The notes under the pieces are model-generated. The model had not been told where the DNA came from and ran no database searches. It saw only the letters and a list, made by a program, of their open reading frames with translations. Position numbers and translations under genes: made by a program. Positions 17,989 to 26,906 of a stretch of DNA of 44,750 nt are shown here, piece after piece. Origin of the DNA: Saprospiraceae bacterium (GTDB lineage Bacteria; Bacteroidota; Bacteroidia; Chitinophagales; Saprospiraceae); the NCBI GenBank assembly GCA_020436835.1, contig JAGQWZ010000074.1, forward strand, positions 1 through 44,750, read 5' to 3'. How positions within the stretch are numbered: position 1 is the stretch's first letter; the number at the start of each line of letters is the position of its first letter.

Positions 17989-19365
17989 CTAAATTCTTTC
18001 AAAATATCTTTGTCTTTCCCAATCCGTCACAGACATTTCAAAGGCGTCAATTTCTTTCTGATAAAAATGACGATAATGCTCAATAACATGCTCTCCAAAG
18101 GATTCCTTTGCAAAATCACTCGAACGAAAATGTGCTAGTGCCTCACCCAGTGTACGGGGAACATGGGGTAAATGTCTGGCTGCATAGATATCTCCCACAA
18201 AGCATTCCGGTGGATCAATTTTCTCCTGAATACCTCTCAAGCCCGCTGCCAATGCACCGGCAAAGGCGAGGTAAGGGTTACAATCTGCACCGGGAATGCG
18301 GCATTCAATGCGGAGTGATGCACCACTTCCCACCACCCGGAATCCAGCTGTACGGTTATCCCGGCTCCAGGCTATGCGGGTCGGAGCCCACGAACCATCC
18401 ACATAGCGCTTATAGGAGTTTATGGTAGGTGCGTAAAAAACCATCACGTCCGGTACATATTTCATCCATCCTCCTAAAAAATATCCAAAGAGATCAGAAG
18501 CCATGACCGGACCATATGATTTTTCACCGACAAAAGCATTTTGATCTCCCTGCCATAGACTTAAATGCAGGTGGCAACTGGAACCGGCCTGATCCTGTTT
18601 CCACTTTGCCATGAAAGTGACTGACATGCCCATTTTGTCCGCTAGCTCTTTCAAACACTGTTTGTAGACCATGTGTCGATCTGCCATTTCCAGGATCTCG
18701 GTATATTGAACATTTAATTCATGCTGTCCCACACCCCACTCTCCTTTCGAATTTTCCACCGGTACTCCGGAATTCTTTAAATGTCTTCTCGCTGCAGCCG
18801 TAAATGGCTCATTGCGGCTTCCCTGCAGAATATGATAGTCTTCCAGATAGTAACCCGCAGCCTTCAAATGTCGAAATCCATGTTCTTTTGCCTCCCGAAA
18901 TCCGGTCTGAAAAAGATAATATTCCAGTTCGGATGCAGCCATTACGCTATATCCTGCTTCTTTGGCTAACGCGACTTGGCGGCTTAGAATGGAATGGGGT
19001 GCTTCTTCTACTGGCCGGTGCGATTTTTCGTCTAGTACGGCACAGAACACCAGCGCGGTTTTCTCCAACCAGTCGGCGATTCTCAGGGTATGGATTTCGG
19101 GCAGAAGGTGGAAATCACCATAACCTAGCTCCCAATTTGCCATAGAATAACCCGGCACCGGCTCCATCTCCATATCGGTGGTTAACAAATAATCGCAGGC
19201 ATGCGTCCCTTGATTTAAAGCGGAGGTTAGAAAAAACTCAGCGTCAAAACGCTTTCCCATGAGTCTTCCGTAGTGATCAACAAAGGCCACAATAACCGTT
19301 TCTATCTCTCCCAAATCAACCCGTTCCCTGAGTTCATGAGGGGTTAGCATTCCTTTTATTTTCAT
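17989..19365 (-). CDS. Glutamine-synthetase-like gamma-glutamyl-amine ligase
   Basis: A 458-aa protein of the GlnA superfamily with the glutamine-synthetase beta-grasp and catalytic domains. Metal-site residues are visible at Glu146/Glu148 (SELEYYLF), Glu209/Glu216 (GEWGVGQHE) and His265 (SSCHLHLS). RIECRIPGADCNPYLAFAG ends the active site. It resembles gamma-glutamylputrescine or gamma-glutamylethanolamide synthetases (PuuA, GlnA4) rather than housekeeping GlnA, because it has no adenylylation-loop-type sequence that I can see and it sits with amine-catabolic partners. Its start overlaps the permease stop by four bases. Likely reaction: ethanolamine (or another amine) + glutamate + ATP to the gamma-glutamyl amide. 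The choice of amine depends on the neighbours. Confidence 0.82.
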   Translation of the reverse strand: MKIKGMLTPHELRERVDLGEIETVIVAFVDHYGRLMGKRFDAEFFLTSALNQGTHACDYLLTTDMEMEPVPGYSMANWELGYGDFHLLPEIHTLRIADWLEKTALVFCAVLDEKSHRPVEEAPHSILSRQVALAKEAGYSVMAASELEYYLFQTGFREAKEHGFRHLKAAGYYLEDYHILQGSRNEPFTAAARRHLKNSGVPVENSKGEWGVGQHELNVQYTEILEMADRHMVYKQCLKELADKMGMSVTFMAKWKQDQAGSSCHLHLSLWQGDQNAFVGEKSYGPVMASDLFGYFLGGWMKYVPDVMVFYAPTINSYKRYVDGSWAPTRIAWSRDNRTAGFRVVGSGASLRIECRIPGADCNPYLAFAGALAAGLRGIQEKIDPPECFVGDIYAARHLPHVPRTLGEALAHFRSSDFAKESFGEHVIEHYRHFYQKEIDAFEMSVTDWERQRYFERI

Positions 19366-20693
19366 TTTACATTTTCTTTATACATCATACGGAACCAGGC
19401 ATAGGCTAAAATTAATATCGCTAAAAAAATCAGGGCAAGCCATGGATTATAGATCGTCACAGAAAGCAAGGCGATCAGGCTGATGACCAGCGCAATTATG
19501 GGCGATAGCGGATAAAAAGGGACTTTAAATGGCCGGGGTAATTCAGGAAATCTTCGCCTTAACCGGATCATAGACACCATCGACAGGACATAAAGAGTGA
19601 GGGCACCGAAGCAGGCAATCGTAATGATTTCTCCTGTCCTCCCGGTTAAAAGTGCAATAATACCGATGATAGTATTTATGACCAGCGCGTTCGCTGGCGT
19701 CTTAAAACGGCGATGAATCCTGCCGAAGACCGACGGGGCATATCCCATTTTGCCAAACTCATAAGTGGCTCGTCCGGCAGCAAGAATTATTCCATGAAAA
19801 GAAGCGATAAGACCGGAAATCCCAATAAAGCTGATCACTTTAAATAACCACTGGTCGGTTCCCATAACCACGCCCAAAGCTAAGGGTAATGGTGAGTCTG
19901 ATGCCATGCCGGTCTCGGGATCATATACTACCGTCTCCCATCCATTGGCACCCACAGAAAAAAGAAAGGTCAGGATACAGAGAATCACGAGCGTCACCAG
20001 GGCAGAGCCAAATCCAATCAAAATGTTTCTTTGTGGGTTTATCGTTTCCTCTGCTACATTGGCCACTCCCTCAATAGCCAGGAAGAACCAGATGGCAAAA
20101 GGAATTGCCGCGAAAACTCCCGTCCATCCATTGGGAAGGGCATCAATCTTTAAATTTTCGATTGAAAAGGATGGTCCCGTGGCAAAGAAAAATAAAACCA
20201 ACCCCAGAACAGCCAGAACCGTAATAAATAGTTCGAAGGCCGCTGCAGCTTCAATACCATAGATATTAAGGGCAGTAAAGATCAGGTAGGCTACGATGGC
20301 AATTAAGGTGATGGACACGGTGGGCAGAAAAATATGCACATAAGCCCCGATAGCAAAGGCAATGGCCGGTGGGGCGAAAATAAATTCAATGTTCTGCGCC
20401 ATTCCTGCGAAAAATGCCCCATGCTTTCCCAGGGCTTTGTATGCATAGTCAAAAGCACCACCGGCTTTGGGGATGGCACAAGCCATCTCTGTGTAGCTGA
20501 AAGTAAAGGTCAAATACATCAAAATTATAAATCCGGTGGCAATGGCCAGACCCAGAGTTCCCCCTTGCTCCAAACCCAAATTCCATCCAAAATACATTCC
20601 GGAGATGACGTAACCCACACCCAAACCCCAGAGCATGGTCGGCCCGAGTTTCCGTTGCAATTGAGCCGACTCCGTTACCTGATTTTTTTCCAT
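19362..20693 (-). CDS. APC-superfamily permease, ethanolamine-permease-like
   Basis: A 443-aa integral membrane protein with about 12 membrane segments. The N-terminal stretch (LWGLGVGYVISG, GWNLGLEQGGTLG, AIPKAGGAFDYA, IEFIFAPPAIAFAIG) closely follows the sequence pattern I associate with the ethanolamine permease subfamily of the APC superfamily, more than with putrescine permeases. It opens the operon, and its stop codon overlaps the start of the ligase gene (ATGA). Uptake of ethanolamine would supply the ligase. The subfamily call is by eye and should be checked by phylogeny. Confidence 0.8.
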   Translation of the reverse strand: MEKNQVTESAQLQRKLGPTMLWGLGVGYVISGMYFGWNLGLEQGGTLGLAIATGFIILMYLTFTFSYTEMACAIPKAGGAFDYAYKALGKHGAFFAGMAQNIEFIFAPPAIAFAIGAYVHIFLPTVSITLIAIVAYLIFTALNIYGIEAAAAFELFITVLAVLGLVLFFFATGPSFSIENLKIDALPNGWTGVFAAIPFAIWFFLAIEGVANVAEETINPQRNILIGFGSALVTLVILCILTFLFSVGANGWETVVYDPETGMASDSPLPLALGVVMGTDQWLFKVISFIGISGLIASFHGIILAAGRATYEFGKMGYAPSVFGRIHRRFKTPANALVINTIIGIIALLTGRTGEIITIACFGALTLYVLSMVSMIRLRRRFPELPRPFKVPFYPLSPIIALVISLIALLSVTIYNPWLALIFLAILILAYAWFRMMYKENVK

Positions 20694-20862
20694 CGCTTTA
20701 AACTAAGCAAAAGTTTTGGAGCCCGGAAGAACATTGGCAGGAGAGAAATCAGGAATTTACTTACCTGGGGAAATTAGCGGAAATGAATTCGAAAGGAGAA
20801 TCAAGGATGAAGCTAAGTCCATTAAAAATCCATTTGAGAAATTCCTATTTTTTCAGTTCCAA

Positions 20863-22284
20863 ATGATACGTGAAGAGCAGTCACAACGGATTAAATCACT
20901 CAAGTTGCTAGGATGCATCTTGATTGCAGGAATATTGTGGCCTATGTCGAATTGGATGGATGTAGACAACAGAGGTTGGCATATATTTTCCATTTTTATT
21001 GCCGTCATCGTCTCATTTATCCTGCGCCCCTACCCCATGGGCATGACTGTTCTCATCGGCCTTTTAGCCCTGGTAATCACTGGAAATATATCTCTTAAGG
21101 AATCACTATCCGGATTTGGGGATAGTACGGTGTGGTTGGTGATTGCTGCCTTTCTTCTTGCACAGGCAGTACTGGATACCGGATTCGGAACCAGGGTTGC
21201 TTTGTATCTTGTCACTAAATTAGGCCGGTCTATGAAAGGGCTTGCCTATGCAATTTGCGGGTCCGAGTTTTTATTGGGATCCGTCATACCGTCCAATACC
21301 GCCCGGGGTGGAGGTTTACACGCACCTATCGTCAACGCCTTGTCGAAATCGATCGAATCAGCCTCAGGCAGACCCGTACTTGCCGGCAGGTATCTTAGTT
21401 TGACCGGGGCACATGCCAATCTGATTGCTGCTTGTACCTTTATGACTGGTATGGCTGCAAACCCACTGGTGACGAGGGCAGCCAGGGATGTCTATGACCT
21501 GGATTTCGGATGGACGACCTGGCTATGGGGTAGCATCTTGCCGGCCATTGTCTCCTTCCTCATACTACCACAGGTCATTTACCGGCTGGCTCCTCCCCAA
21601 TTGGATGATGCCCGGGCCGCACAGAGCGAAGCCCGGAAACAGCTGAAGCAACTTGGACCGATGCAGGTCCCAGAAAAAGTGATGATGGGTGTGTTGGCCG
21701 GCATGCTGGTATTATGGGCTTCTCAGGGTCTGCATGGACTTTCCACCACGTTGATCGCTTTATCAGGAGTAGTCATTCTGCTGATCTCCGGGACACAGAC
21801 CTGGGAAGATGTTACCGGAAATGACAAGGCCTGGGACACGTTGATTTGGCTTGGAGGTTTGCTTACGATGGCAAATATGCTCTCTGACTACGGCTTTATC
21901 CAATGGTTTGTGGACATAGTTGGCAGTGCAGTCGAGGGTTACCCGGGCATTCTAACCGTCATCCTGTTGGCGTTATTTTATTTCTATTCCATGGTTGCAT
22001 TTTCAATGCTGACCGCGCACATTACGGCCATGGTTACCCCTTTCTTGATTGTTTGTGCAGCTACCAGTGCTCCTCCAATGGTGGCTGTTGCCATTTTCGC
22101 CTATTTTTCCTGTCTTTGCGGATGCACGACCAATTATTCCTCCGGACCTGTTATTATTTACTTTGGTTTGGGATATGAAAAAGCTTCGCGTTGGTTCCAG
22201 ATCGGATTTTTAATTTCTTTTATACATATTCTTGTGTGGCTCGGTGTCGGTTTTATCTGGTGGAAAATAATTGGCTGGTGGTAA
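20863..22284 (+). CDS. DASS-family anion:sodium symporter
   Basis: A 473-aa membrane transporter of the divalent anion/sodium symporter family (SLC13/CitT type). The SNT signature appears in IPSNTARGGG, with a second one (GCTTNYSSGP) near the C-terminus. I start at the ATG at 20863, which makes a protein of normal family length; the frame is open 49 codons upstream, but those residues are not protein-like and would overlap the divergent promoter. Substrates of the family are dicarboxylates, citrate, sulfate or similar anions. It is divergent from the ethanolamine-type operon and may or may not share its regulation. Confidence 0.85.
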   Translation: MIREEQSQRIKSLKLLGCILIAGILWPMSNWMDVDNRGWHIFSIFIAVIVSFILRPYPMGMTVLIGLLALVITGNISLKESLSGFGDSTVWLVIAAFLLAQAVLDTGFGTRVALYLVTKLGRSMKGLAYAICGSEFLLGSVIPSNTARGGGLHAPIVNALSKSIESASGRPVLAGRYLSLTGAHANLIAACTFMTGMAANPLVTRAARDVYDLDFGWTTWLWGSILPAIVSFLILPQVIYRLAPPQLDDARAAQSEARKQLKQLGPMQVPEKVMMGVLAGMLVLWASQGLHGLSTTLIALSGVVILLISGTQTWEDVTGNDKAWDTLIWLGGLLTMANMLSDYGFIQWFVDIVGSAVEGYPGILTVILLALFYFYSMVAFSMLTAHITAMVTPFLIVCAATSAPPMVAVAIFAYFSCLCGCTTNYSSGPVIIYFGLGYEKASRWFQIGFLISFIHILVWLGVGFIWWKIIGWW

Positions 22285-22357
22285 AAAAAGAGCGGTAAAT
22301 TGTCAAAGAGGATTTGTGGAAATAATCTAAAAAAAAGGATTTCAATTTTATAAAAAT

Positions 22358-23518
22358 ATGGATTCAATTAATAAACGCCTCATACCTTCAAGTAAATATA
22401 TTTTCATAGTCCTGCTGATCTCCGGAGTATCCTGTCAAAATCAACCGGAAGTCAGGGAAAAATTAAATAATAAAATACCTTCTTTTCAGCACGAGATCAT
22501 TGACGGGCGCTATCAGGATAATCCCTGGGCCAAAATAGCTGCCGACCTTGATCAGGATGGAAAGACTGATATAATTATAGGAGGACAAAAAGGGCCGCTG
22601 ACCTGGTATAGAAATCCGGATTGGAAAGGATTCGTGATTAACGAAGGTGGATACCAGACTGTAGATGGTGAAGCAGGAGATATCGATGGAGACGGTGATC
22701 CGGATGTAGTGATGGGCGGTCTCATTTGGTACGAAAATCCGGGCAATTTACTCGAAGAACCTAACTCCGCATGGCTAGCTCACCAGATTATTGACCACCC
22801 AACTCATGATGTGGAGCTTGCGGACATTGACCAGAATGGGACATTGGATATTGTAACCCGAAATCAGTCGGATTTTGGCACAATGAAAGGAAATACCATC
22901 CACATCTGGTACAATGAAGGCGAGGAACCCTGGAGAGAAAAAATTCTGGAATGCGAGCATGGAGAGGGACTTCGGATTTACGATCTGGATGGTGACATGG
23001 ATATCGATATAATTGGCGGTGGTTTTTGGTTTGAAAATTCCGAAAACTGGCCATTACATAAAATCGTGGAATGGCATGGCAGTGCGAATGTAGATATAGG
23101 TGATTTCAATCTGGATGGCAAAGTTGATATTGTGCTTACCCCATCTGAACTTTCCGGCCAGTTTTACAGAATTTCCTGGTTTGAGCAACCAATGGATCTA
23201 CGAAATGGGCAGTGGGTCGAGCACATATTAGTAGCAAAGATGGAGTGTGTAGTACATGGTGTCGCCACGGCAGATTTTAATCATGACGGCTTGATGGATA
23301 TTGCTTATTCGGAAATGCACCAGGGTGTTGATCCCGATGAGGTGGTCGTTTTAATCAATGGAGAGAAGGGCGAAGCGTGGAATAAAATCATACTGTCAGA
23401 AAAAGGATCACACAGCATCCAAGTTGCCTTAATTAATGCGGATAATACTCCCGATATTCTTGGGGCAAATTGGAGCGGGGAACATCAGCCGATTGAAATC
23501 TGGACGACGACCCAATGA
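22358..23518 (+). CDS. FG-GAP/VCBS repeat lipoprotein
   Basis: A 386-aa exported protein. The leader ends in a lipobox-like ISGVSC near residue 27. Repeats with calcium-binding-like loops (DLDQDGKTDI, DIDGDGDPDV, DIDQNGTLDI, DLDGDMDIDI, DFNLDGKVDI, DFNHDGLMDI) alternate with strands typical of integrin-like FG-GAP propellers, giving about six or seven blades. Such lipoproteins often accompany sugar-oxidation genes in Bacteroidota, and here the next gene is a Gfo/Idh/MocA oxidoreductase. A binding or scaffolding role is inferred. There is a spacing of 83 bases to the next gene, so co-transcription is likely. Confidence 0.8.
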   Translation: MDSINKRLIPSSKYIFIVLLISGVSCQNQPEVREKLNNKIPSFQHEIIDGRYQDNPWAKIAADLDQDGKTDIIIGGQKGPLTWYRNPDWKGFVINEGGYQTVDGEAGDIDGDGDPDVVMGGLIWYENPGNLLEEPNSAWLAHQIIDHPTHDVELADIDQNGTLDIVTRNQSDFGTMKGNTIHIWYNEGEEPWREKILECEHGEGLRIYDLDGDMDIDIIGGGFWFENSENWPLHKIVEWHGSANVDIGDFNLDGKVDIVLTPSELSGQFYRISWFEQPMDLRNGQWVEHILVAKMECVVHGVATADFNHDGLMDIAYSEMHQGVDPDEVVVLINGEKGEAWNKIILSEKGSHSIQVALINADNTPDILGANWSGEHQPIEIWTTTQ

Positions 23519-23601
23519 TTAAAGCTATTTTTCGTTCAGCCACATTATTTGTAATTTTCTGACAATGATTTCTGACCACAAGAGAGACTAAACCAGTTAT
23601 T

Positions 23602-24969
23602 ATGCAACAAAGTACCCGAAGAAAATTCATCAAGAAACTCTCCCTAGCATCAGGGAGTATTATCGCTCCGGTAATAATTCCCGCCTCTGCTCTGGGCAAA
23701 AACGGATTTGTTGCCCCATCCGATCGAATCAATCTTGCACTTATTGGTGCAGGCAACCAGGCGGAGAACGATGTCAAGGGATTTCTTAGGGACCCACGAG
23801 TCATGGTGACTGCCATATGCGATGTAAACCGCGAAAGTACGGGCTACTGGAATGGCAAAATCGGAGGCCGGGAATACATCCGTAAGCTGGTCAACGATAC
23901 CTATTCGGAAAAAATGGATAAAAAATACAGTGCCTGCGAAGGTTTTACGGATTTCAGAGAGATCATCGAGAAAGGTGATATTGATGCGGTAGAAGTAGTC
24001 ACCCCGGATCACTGGCATGCCATCCCGGTGATGATGGCCGCCAAGGCGGGAAAAGATGTCTACTGCCAGAAACCACTCGCACTCACGGTGCAGGAAGGAA
24101 GGGATATAAGTAATACTGTAAAGAAGTCAGGTATCATCTTTCAGACCGGCAGTCAGCAACGCTCAAACCATCACTTCCGACATGTTTGTGAGCTGGTAAG
24201 AAATGGAAGGATTGGAAGCCTGCTCACAGTGACTTGCGGTCTGCCTGGAGGAACACCCGATTTTGGAAAAACGGGTGATCAGACGCAGACCATCCCGGTT
24301 CCCAAAGATTTTGACTATGACCTTTGGTTAGGGCCTGCACCGGACGCTCCTTACTGCCCGGCAAGAACCCATGTTAATTTTCGCTGGATACTGGATTATT
24401 CCGGCGGCATGGTCACTGACTGGGGCGGACATCATCCGGACATTGCCCAATGGGGGATGGATACTGAATACACCGGTCCGCTTAAGGTGATTAATGCCAA
24501 AGCAAAATGGGCTCAGCACCCGGTCTGGAATACAGCCACCGAATTCTATTTCGAGTGTATCTATGCCAATGGAGTAAAATTGATCATTTCCGACAAAGCA
24601 GAACAAGGTGTCACATTTACCGGAACAGAAGGCAGCCTATGGGCCAACCGGGGTGGCTCTCGCTCAGATCCGGAAAACCTGATCAATTCACAGTTGAGTG
24701 ATGAAGAAGAGAGACTTTACCTCAGTGATGATCATTATAAAAACTTTATTGACTGCGTCATTTCCCGGCAACAATGCATTGCTCCGGCAGAAGTGGCCCA
24801 CCGGTCGATTACTCTGGCGCATCTTGGCAACATTGCTATGAAACTGGAATCAGATCTGGAATGGGATCCTGACACCGAAAAGATCACAAACAATGCTGAA
24901 GCACAGAGCATGTTACAAAGACCAATGCGTGCTCCCTGGGATAAGGTTTACGAGCAACTTACGAAATAG
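23602..24969 (+). CDS. Tat-exported Gfo/Idh/MocA oxidoreductase
   Basis: A 455-aa NAD(P)-dependent dehydrogenase family member. The leader MQQSTRRKFIKKLSLASGS carries the twin arginines. The Rossmann loop is GAGNQ at residues 49-53, and the lysine of the catalytic motif is Lys157 in YCQKPLA. HHPDIAQWGM supplies the second conserved site histidines. Members act on sugars, inositols or sugar glycosides, oxidising a ring hydroxyl. Tat export with a tightly held cofactor is characteristic of the Bacteroidota/Planctomycetota subgroup. Its product could be a 3-keto sugar, which links it conceptually to the DUF1080 protein at 42616-43488; that link is inference. The next gene downstream is an enolase-superfamily enzyme. 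Confidence 0.85.
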   Translation: MQQSTRRKFIKKLSLASGSIIAPVIIPASALGKNGFVAPSDRINLALIGAGNQAENDVKGFLRDPRVMVTAICDVNRESTGYWNGKIGGREYIRKLVNDTYSEKMDKKYSACEGFTDFREIIEKGDIDAVEVVTPDHWHAIPVMMAAKAGKDVYCQKPLALTVQEGRDISNTVKKSGIIFQTGSQQRSNHHFRHVCELVRNGRIGSLLTVTCGLPGGTPDFGKTGDQTQTIPVPKDFDYDLWLGPAPDAPYCPARTHVNFRWILDYSGGMVTDWGGHHPDIAQWGMDTEYTGPLKVINAKAKWAQHPVWNTATEFYFECIYANGVKLIISDKAEQGVTFTGTEGSLWANRGGSRSDPENLINSQLSDEEERLYLSDDHYKNFIDCVISRQQCIAPAEVAHRSITLAHLGNIAMKLESDLEWDPDTEKITNNAEAQSMLQRPMRAPWDKVYEQLTK

Positions 24970-25049
24970 GTTTACAATTATCCATCTTGCCAATTGGGGG
25001 CCGTAGCTAATTTCCCCAGTTTATGCCAAATACTATACAATCAACCACT

Positions 25050-26258
25050 ATGAGTAGGATCAAAACGATAAACCGGCGAGATTTCAACCACCTCCTGCGT
25101 ACTAGCTTTGCATTTCCCCTTATTGCCGGCTCTCTTCATTTTCCAGTGAACGAATACGGAACCAGTGAAAACGAGCTCAAGAACCATAAGATCGATCATT
25201 GGGAGATCAAAGAACTAAACTATCACTGGCCCCGCCCGGTCGGGAAAAATGGGAGGAGAGACGTTCATGGTCAATTCCACAAATTTACTGCGATCCAACT
25301 CTTTACCGACCAGGGCGCCTCTGGCTGGGGGCTGACCTCTGCCGGTGCTTCATCCTCCGCTGAACAATTGAAAGGAAAGCTCGTATCGGAGGTTTTTTCG
25401 GAGACAACCGGAATCCTGGATAGAAGTCTCAGGGACTTTGATTTTGCCCTGCACGACCTGGCCGGTAAAATTCTCGATAAGCCTGTTTATGAGATGCTTG
25501 GATCACAGGGTGCAGAATGGACTCCGATATACAGCGGTATGATTTATCTGGATGAATTGGAACCACCAGAAAATCCAGCCGGTGTTGATGGAATCCTTGA
25601 AAATTGCCTTTGGGACTATGAATATGGTTTTCGGCAACTAAAAGTTAAAATCGGCAGGAGTGGTAAATGGTATCCTCACGATCAGGGACTAGCAAAAGAT
25701 ATCGAAGTAGTCAGAACCATATTTAATGCCATGGGAGATTCTATTGAAATTCTCGTCGATGCCAACGATGTATACTCCCTATCGGACACCATTGCCTTCA
25801 TGGAAGGAATAGGAGACATTCCGATTTTCTGGATCGAAGAACCATTTCATGAAAACCGGGAGGAATCGGTTAAACTGAAAAAATGGCTGCTTCAGAATAA
25901 CCGAAGCACGACCCTGTACGTAGACGGAGAGGCAAACCCTGACCATGAGCTTTGTATGGAACTGGGAAAGGAAAAAATCCTGGATGCTTACTTAGCAGAT
26001 ATTCACAGCTTTGGATTTACCGCCTGGAGAAAGTTGATGCCCAAGTTAATAAAAGATGGTATCCAGGCGAGCCCACATGCTTGGGGCAACCTCTTAAAGA
26101 CCTATTACATCGCACATTTGGCAAGAGGATTGGGTAATATTGTCACCATTGAGGGGGTTGTCTGTTATTCTGACGAAGTCAATTTTGGAAACTATCAGAT
26201 CAGCGATGGAAAGATTACCCCTTCCTTTGCGCCAGGGTTTGGCATGGAAATCCTATAA
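25050..26258 (+). CDS. Exported enolase-superfamily (mandelate-racemase-like) enzyme
   Basis: A 402-aa enzyme of the enolase superfamily, which abstracts the proton alpha to a carboxylate of acid sugars. Active-site positions are visible: K198-V-K200, the metal ligands Asp237 (VDAND), Glu263 (WIEEPF) and Glu294 (VDGEANP), then Asp317 and His343 (SPHAWG) as a likely His-Asp dyad. The ATG at 25050 gives a leader starting MSRIKTINRRDFNHLLR, a twin-arginine-like signal; a further in-frame ATG lies at 25023. Acid-sugar dehydration (galactarate/gluconate type) is the usual activity. Export to the periplasm is less usual for this superfamily and fits a periplasmic sugar-acid pathway with the preceding oxidoreductase. 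Confidence 0.8.
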   Translation: MSRIKTINRRDFNHLLRTSFAFPLIAGSLHFPVNEYGTSENELKNHKIDHWEIKELNYHWPRPVGKNGRRDVHGQFHKFTAIQLFTDQGASGWGLTSAGASSSAEQLKGKLVSEVFSETTGILDRSLRDFDFALHDLAGKILDKPVYEMLGSQGAEWTPIYSGMIYLDELEPPENPAGVDGILENCLWDYEYGFRQLKVKIGRSGKWYPHDQGLAKDIEVVRTIFNAMGDSIEILVDANDVYSLSDTIAFMEGIGDIPIFWIEEPFHENREESVKLKKWLLQNNRSTTLYVDGEANPDHELCMELGKEKILDAYLADIHSFGFTAWRKLMPKLIKDGIQASPHAWGNLLKTYYIAHLARGLGNIVTIEGVVCYSDEVNFGNYQISDGKITPSFAPGFGMEIL

Positions 26259-26418
26259 AGTGGCTCTCTTAACTGACAAGTAAAATTAAAGCCAATTCCC
26301 GTTTAAAAGAAAAAAGAAGATTAATCCTTCGCCTCGTGACGCTGTCTTATTTATTTCAGGAATGAAATTCTAAAACGCCGATAGAGATAAAGTTGCCAGT
26401 AGCAAAAGAAATCACAGA

Positions 26419-26658
26419 TTATGCCGCCTGTCGTCCACCTCGAGAAAGAGGCCTTTCCTTGATCTGCCCGATGGATTTTTCTTCTTCTTGATGTCTCCAA
26501 TCAACACCCAGTATGAAACTTACAGCGATAATATTACCGAACAAAGCAGCTAATACAAATTGATGGAAGACGGCCAGCACAACAACACCTGCAATCATCA
26601 TGTAAAACCTTAAGACCATTTGCTCAATGTTGGCACTGAATAATTCTATCTTTCTCAT
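26419..26658 (-). CDS. Small membrane protein (79 aa) of the stress module
   Basis: A 79-aa protein with one long or two short hydrophobic segments (about residues 13-50), followed by a hydrophilic, charged C-terminus. I do not recognise a named family. It lies downstream of the CBS-pair and Hsp20 genes on the same strand, with 248 bases in between, so it may have its own promoter. A membrane role in the same stress response is a guess from position. Confidence 0.5.
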   Translation of the reverse strand: MRKIELFSANIEQMVLRFYMMIAGVVVLAVFHQFVLAALFGNIIAVSFILGVDWRHQEEEKSIGQIKERPLSRGGRQAA

Positions 26659-26906
26659 CGTATCATTTATATGGTGATAAAATCTTTGACTTCATCGCTG
26701 ATATTTAAATTTAATATTTACATCGCTTGATGTCGTTGAGCCAGGACAGTTGTTGCACTGATTCATATTTGTATATAAAAGAATGAAATTTTAGCCGGGG
26801 CGGTCAGTAAAATAATTTCGGAATATTACTTTCGGTAAACAAACTCATTCAACGCATGGCTCAGGAGTAAACCAGGACGAAATGATCAAAAAGGAGGACA
26901 CTCGTA

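Noticed and set aside
15002..20693. The operon as a putrescine (Puu) pathway
   Set aside because: There is no FAD-dependent PuuB-like oxidase, the transporter resembles ethanolamine permeases, and an SDR alcohol dehydrogenase would have no job in a putrescine route.
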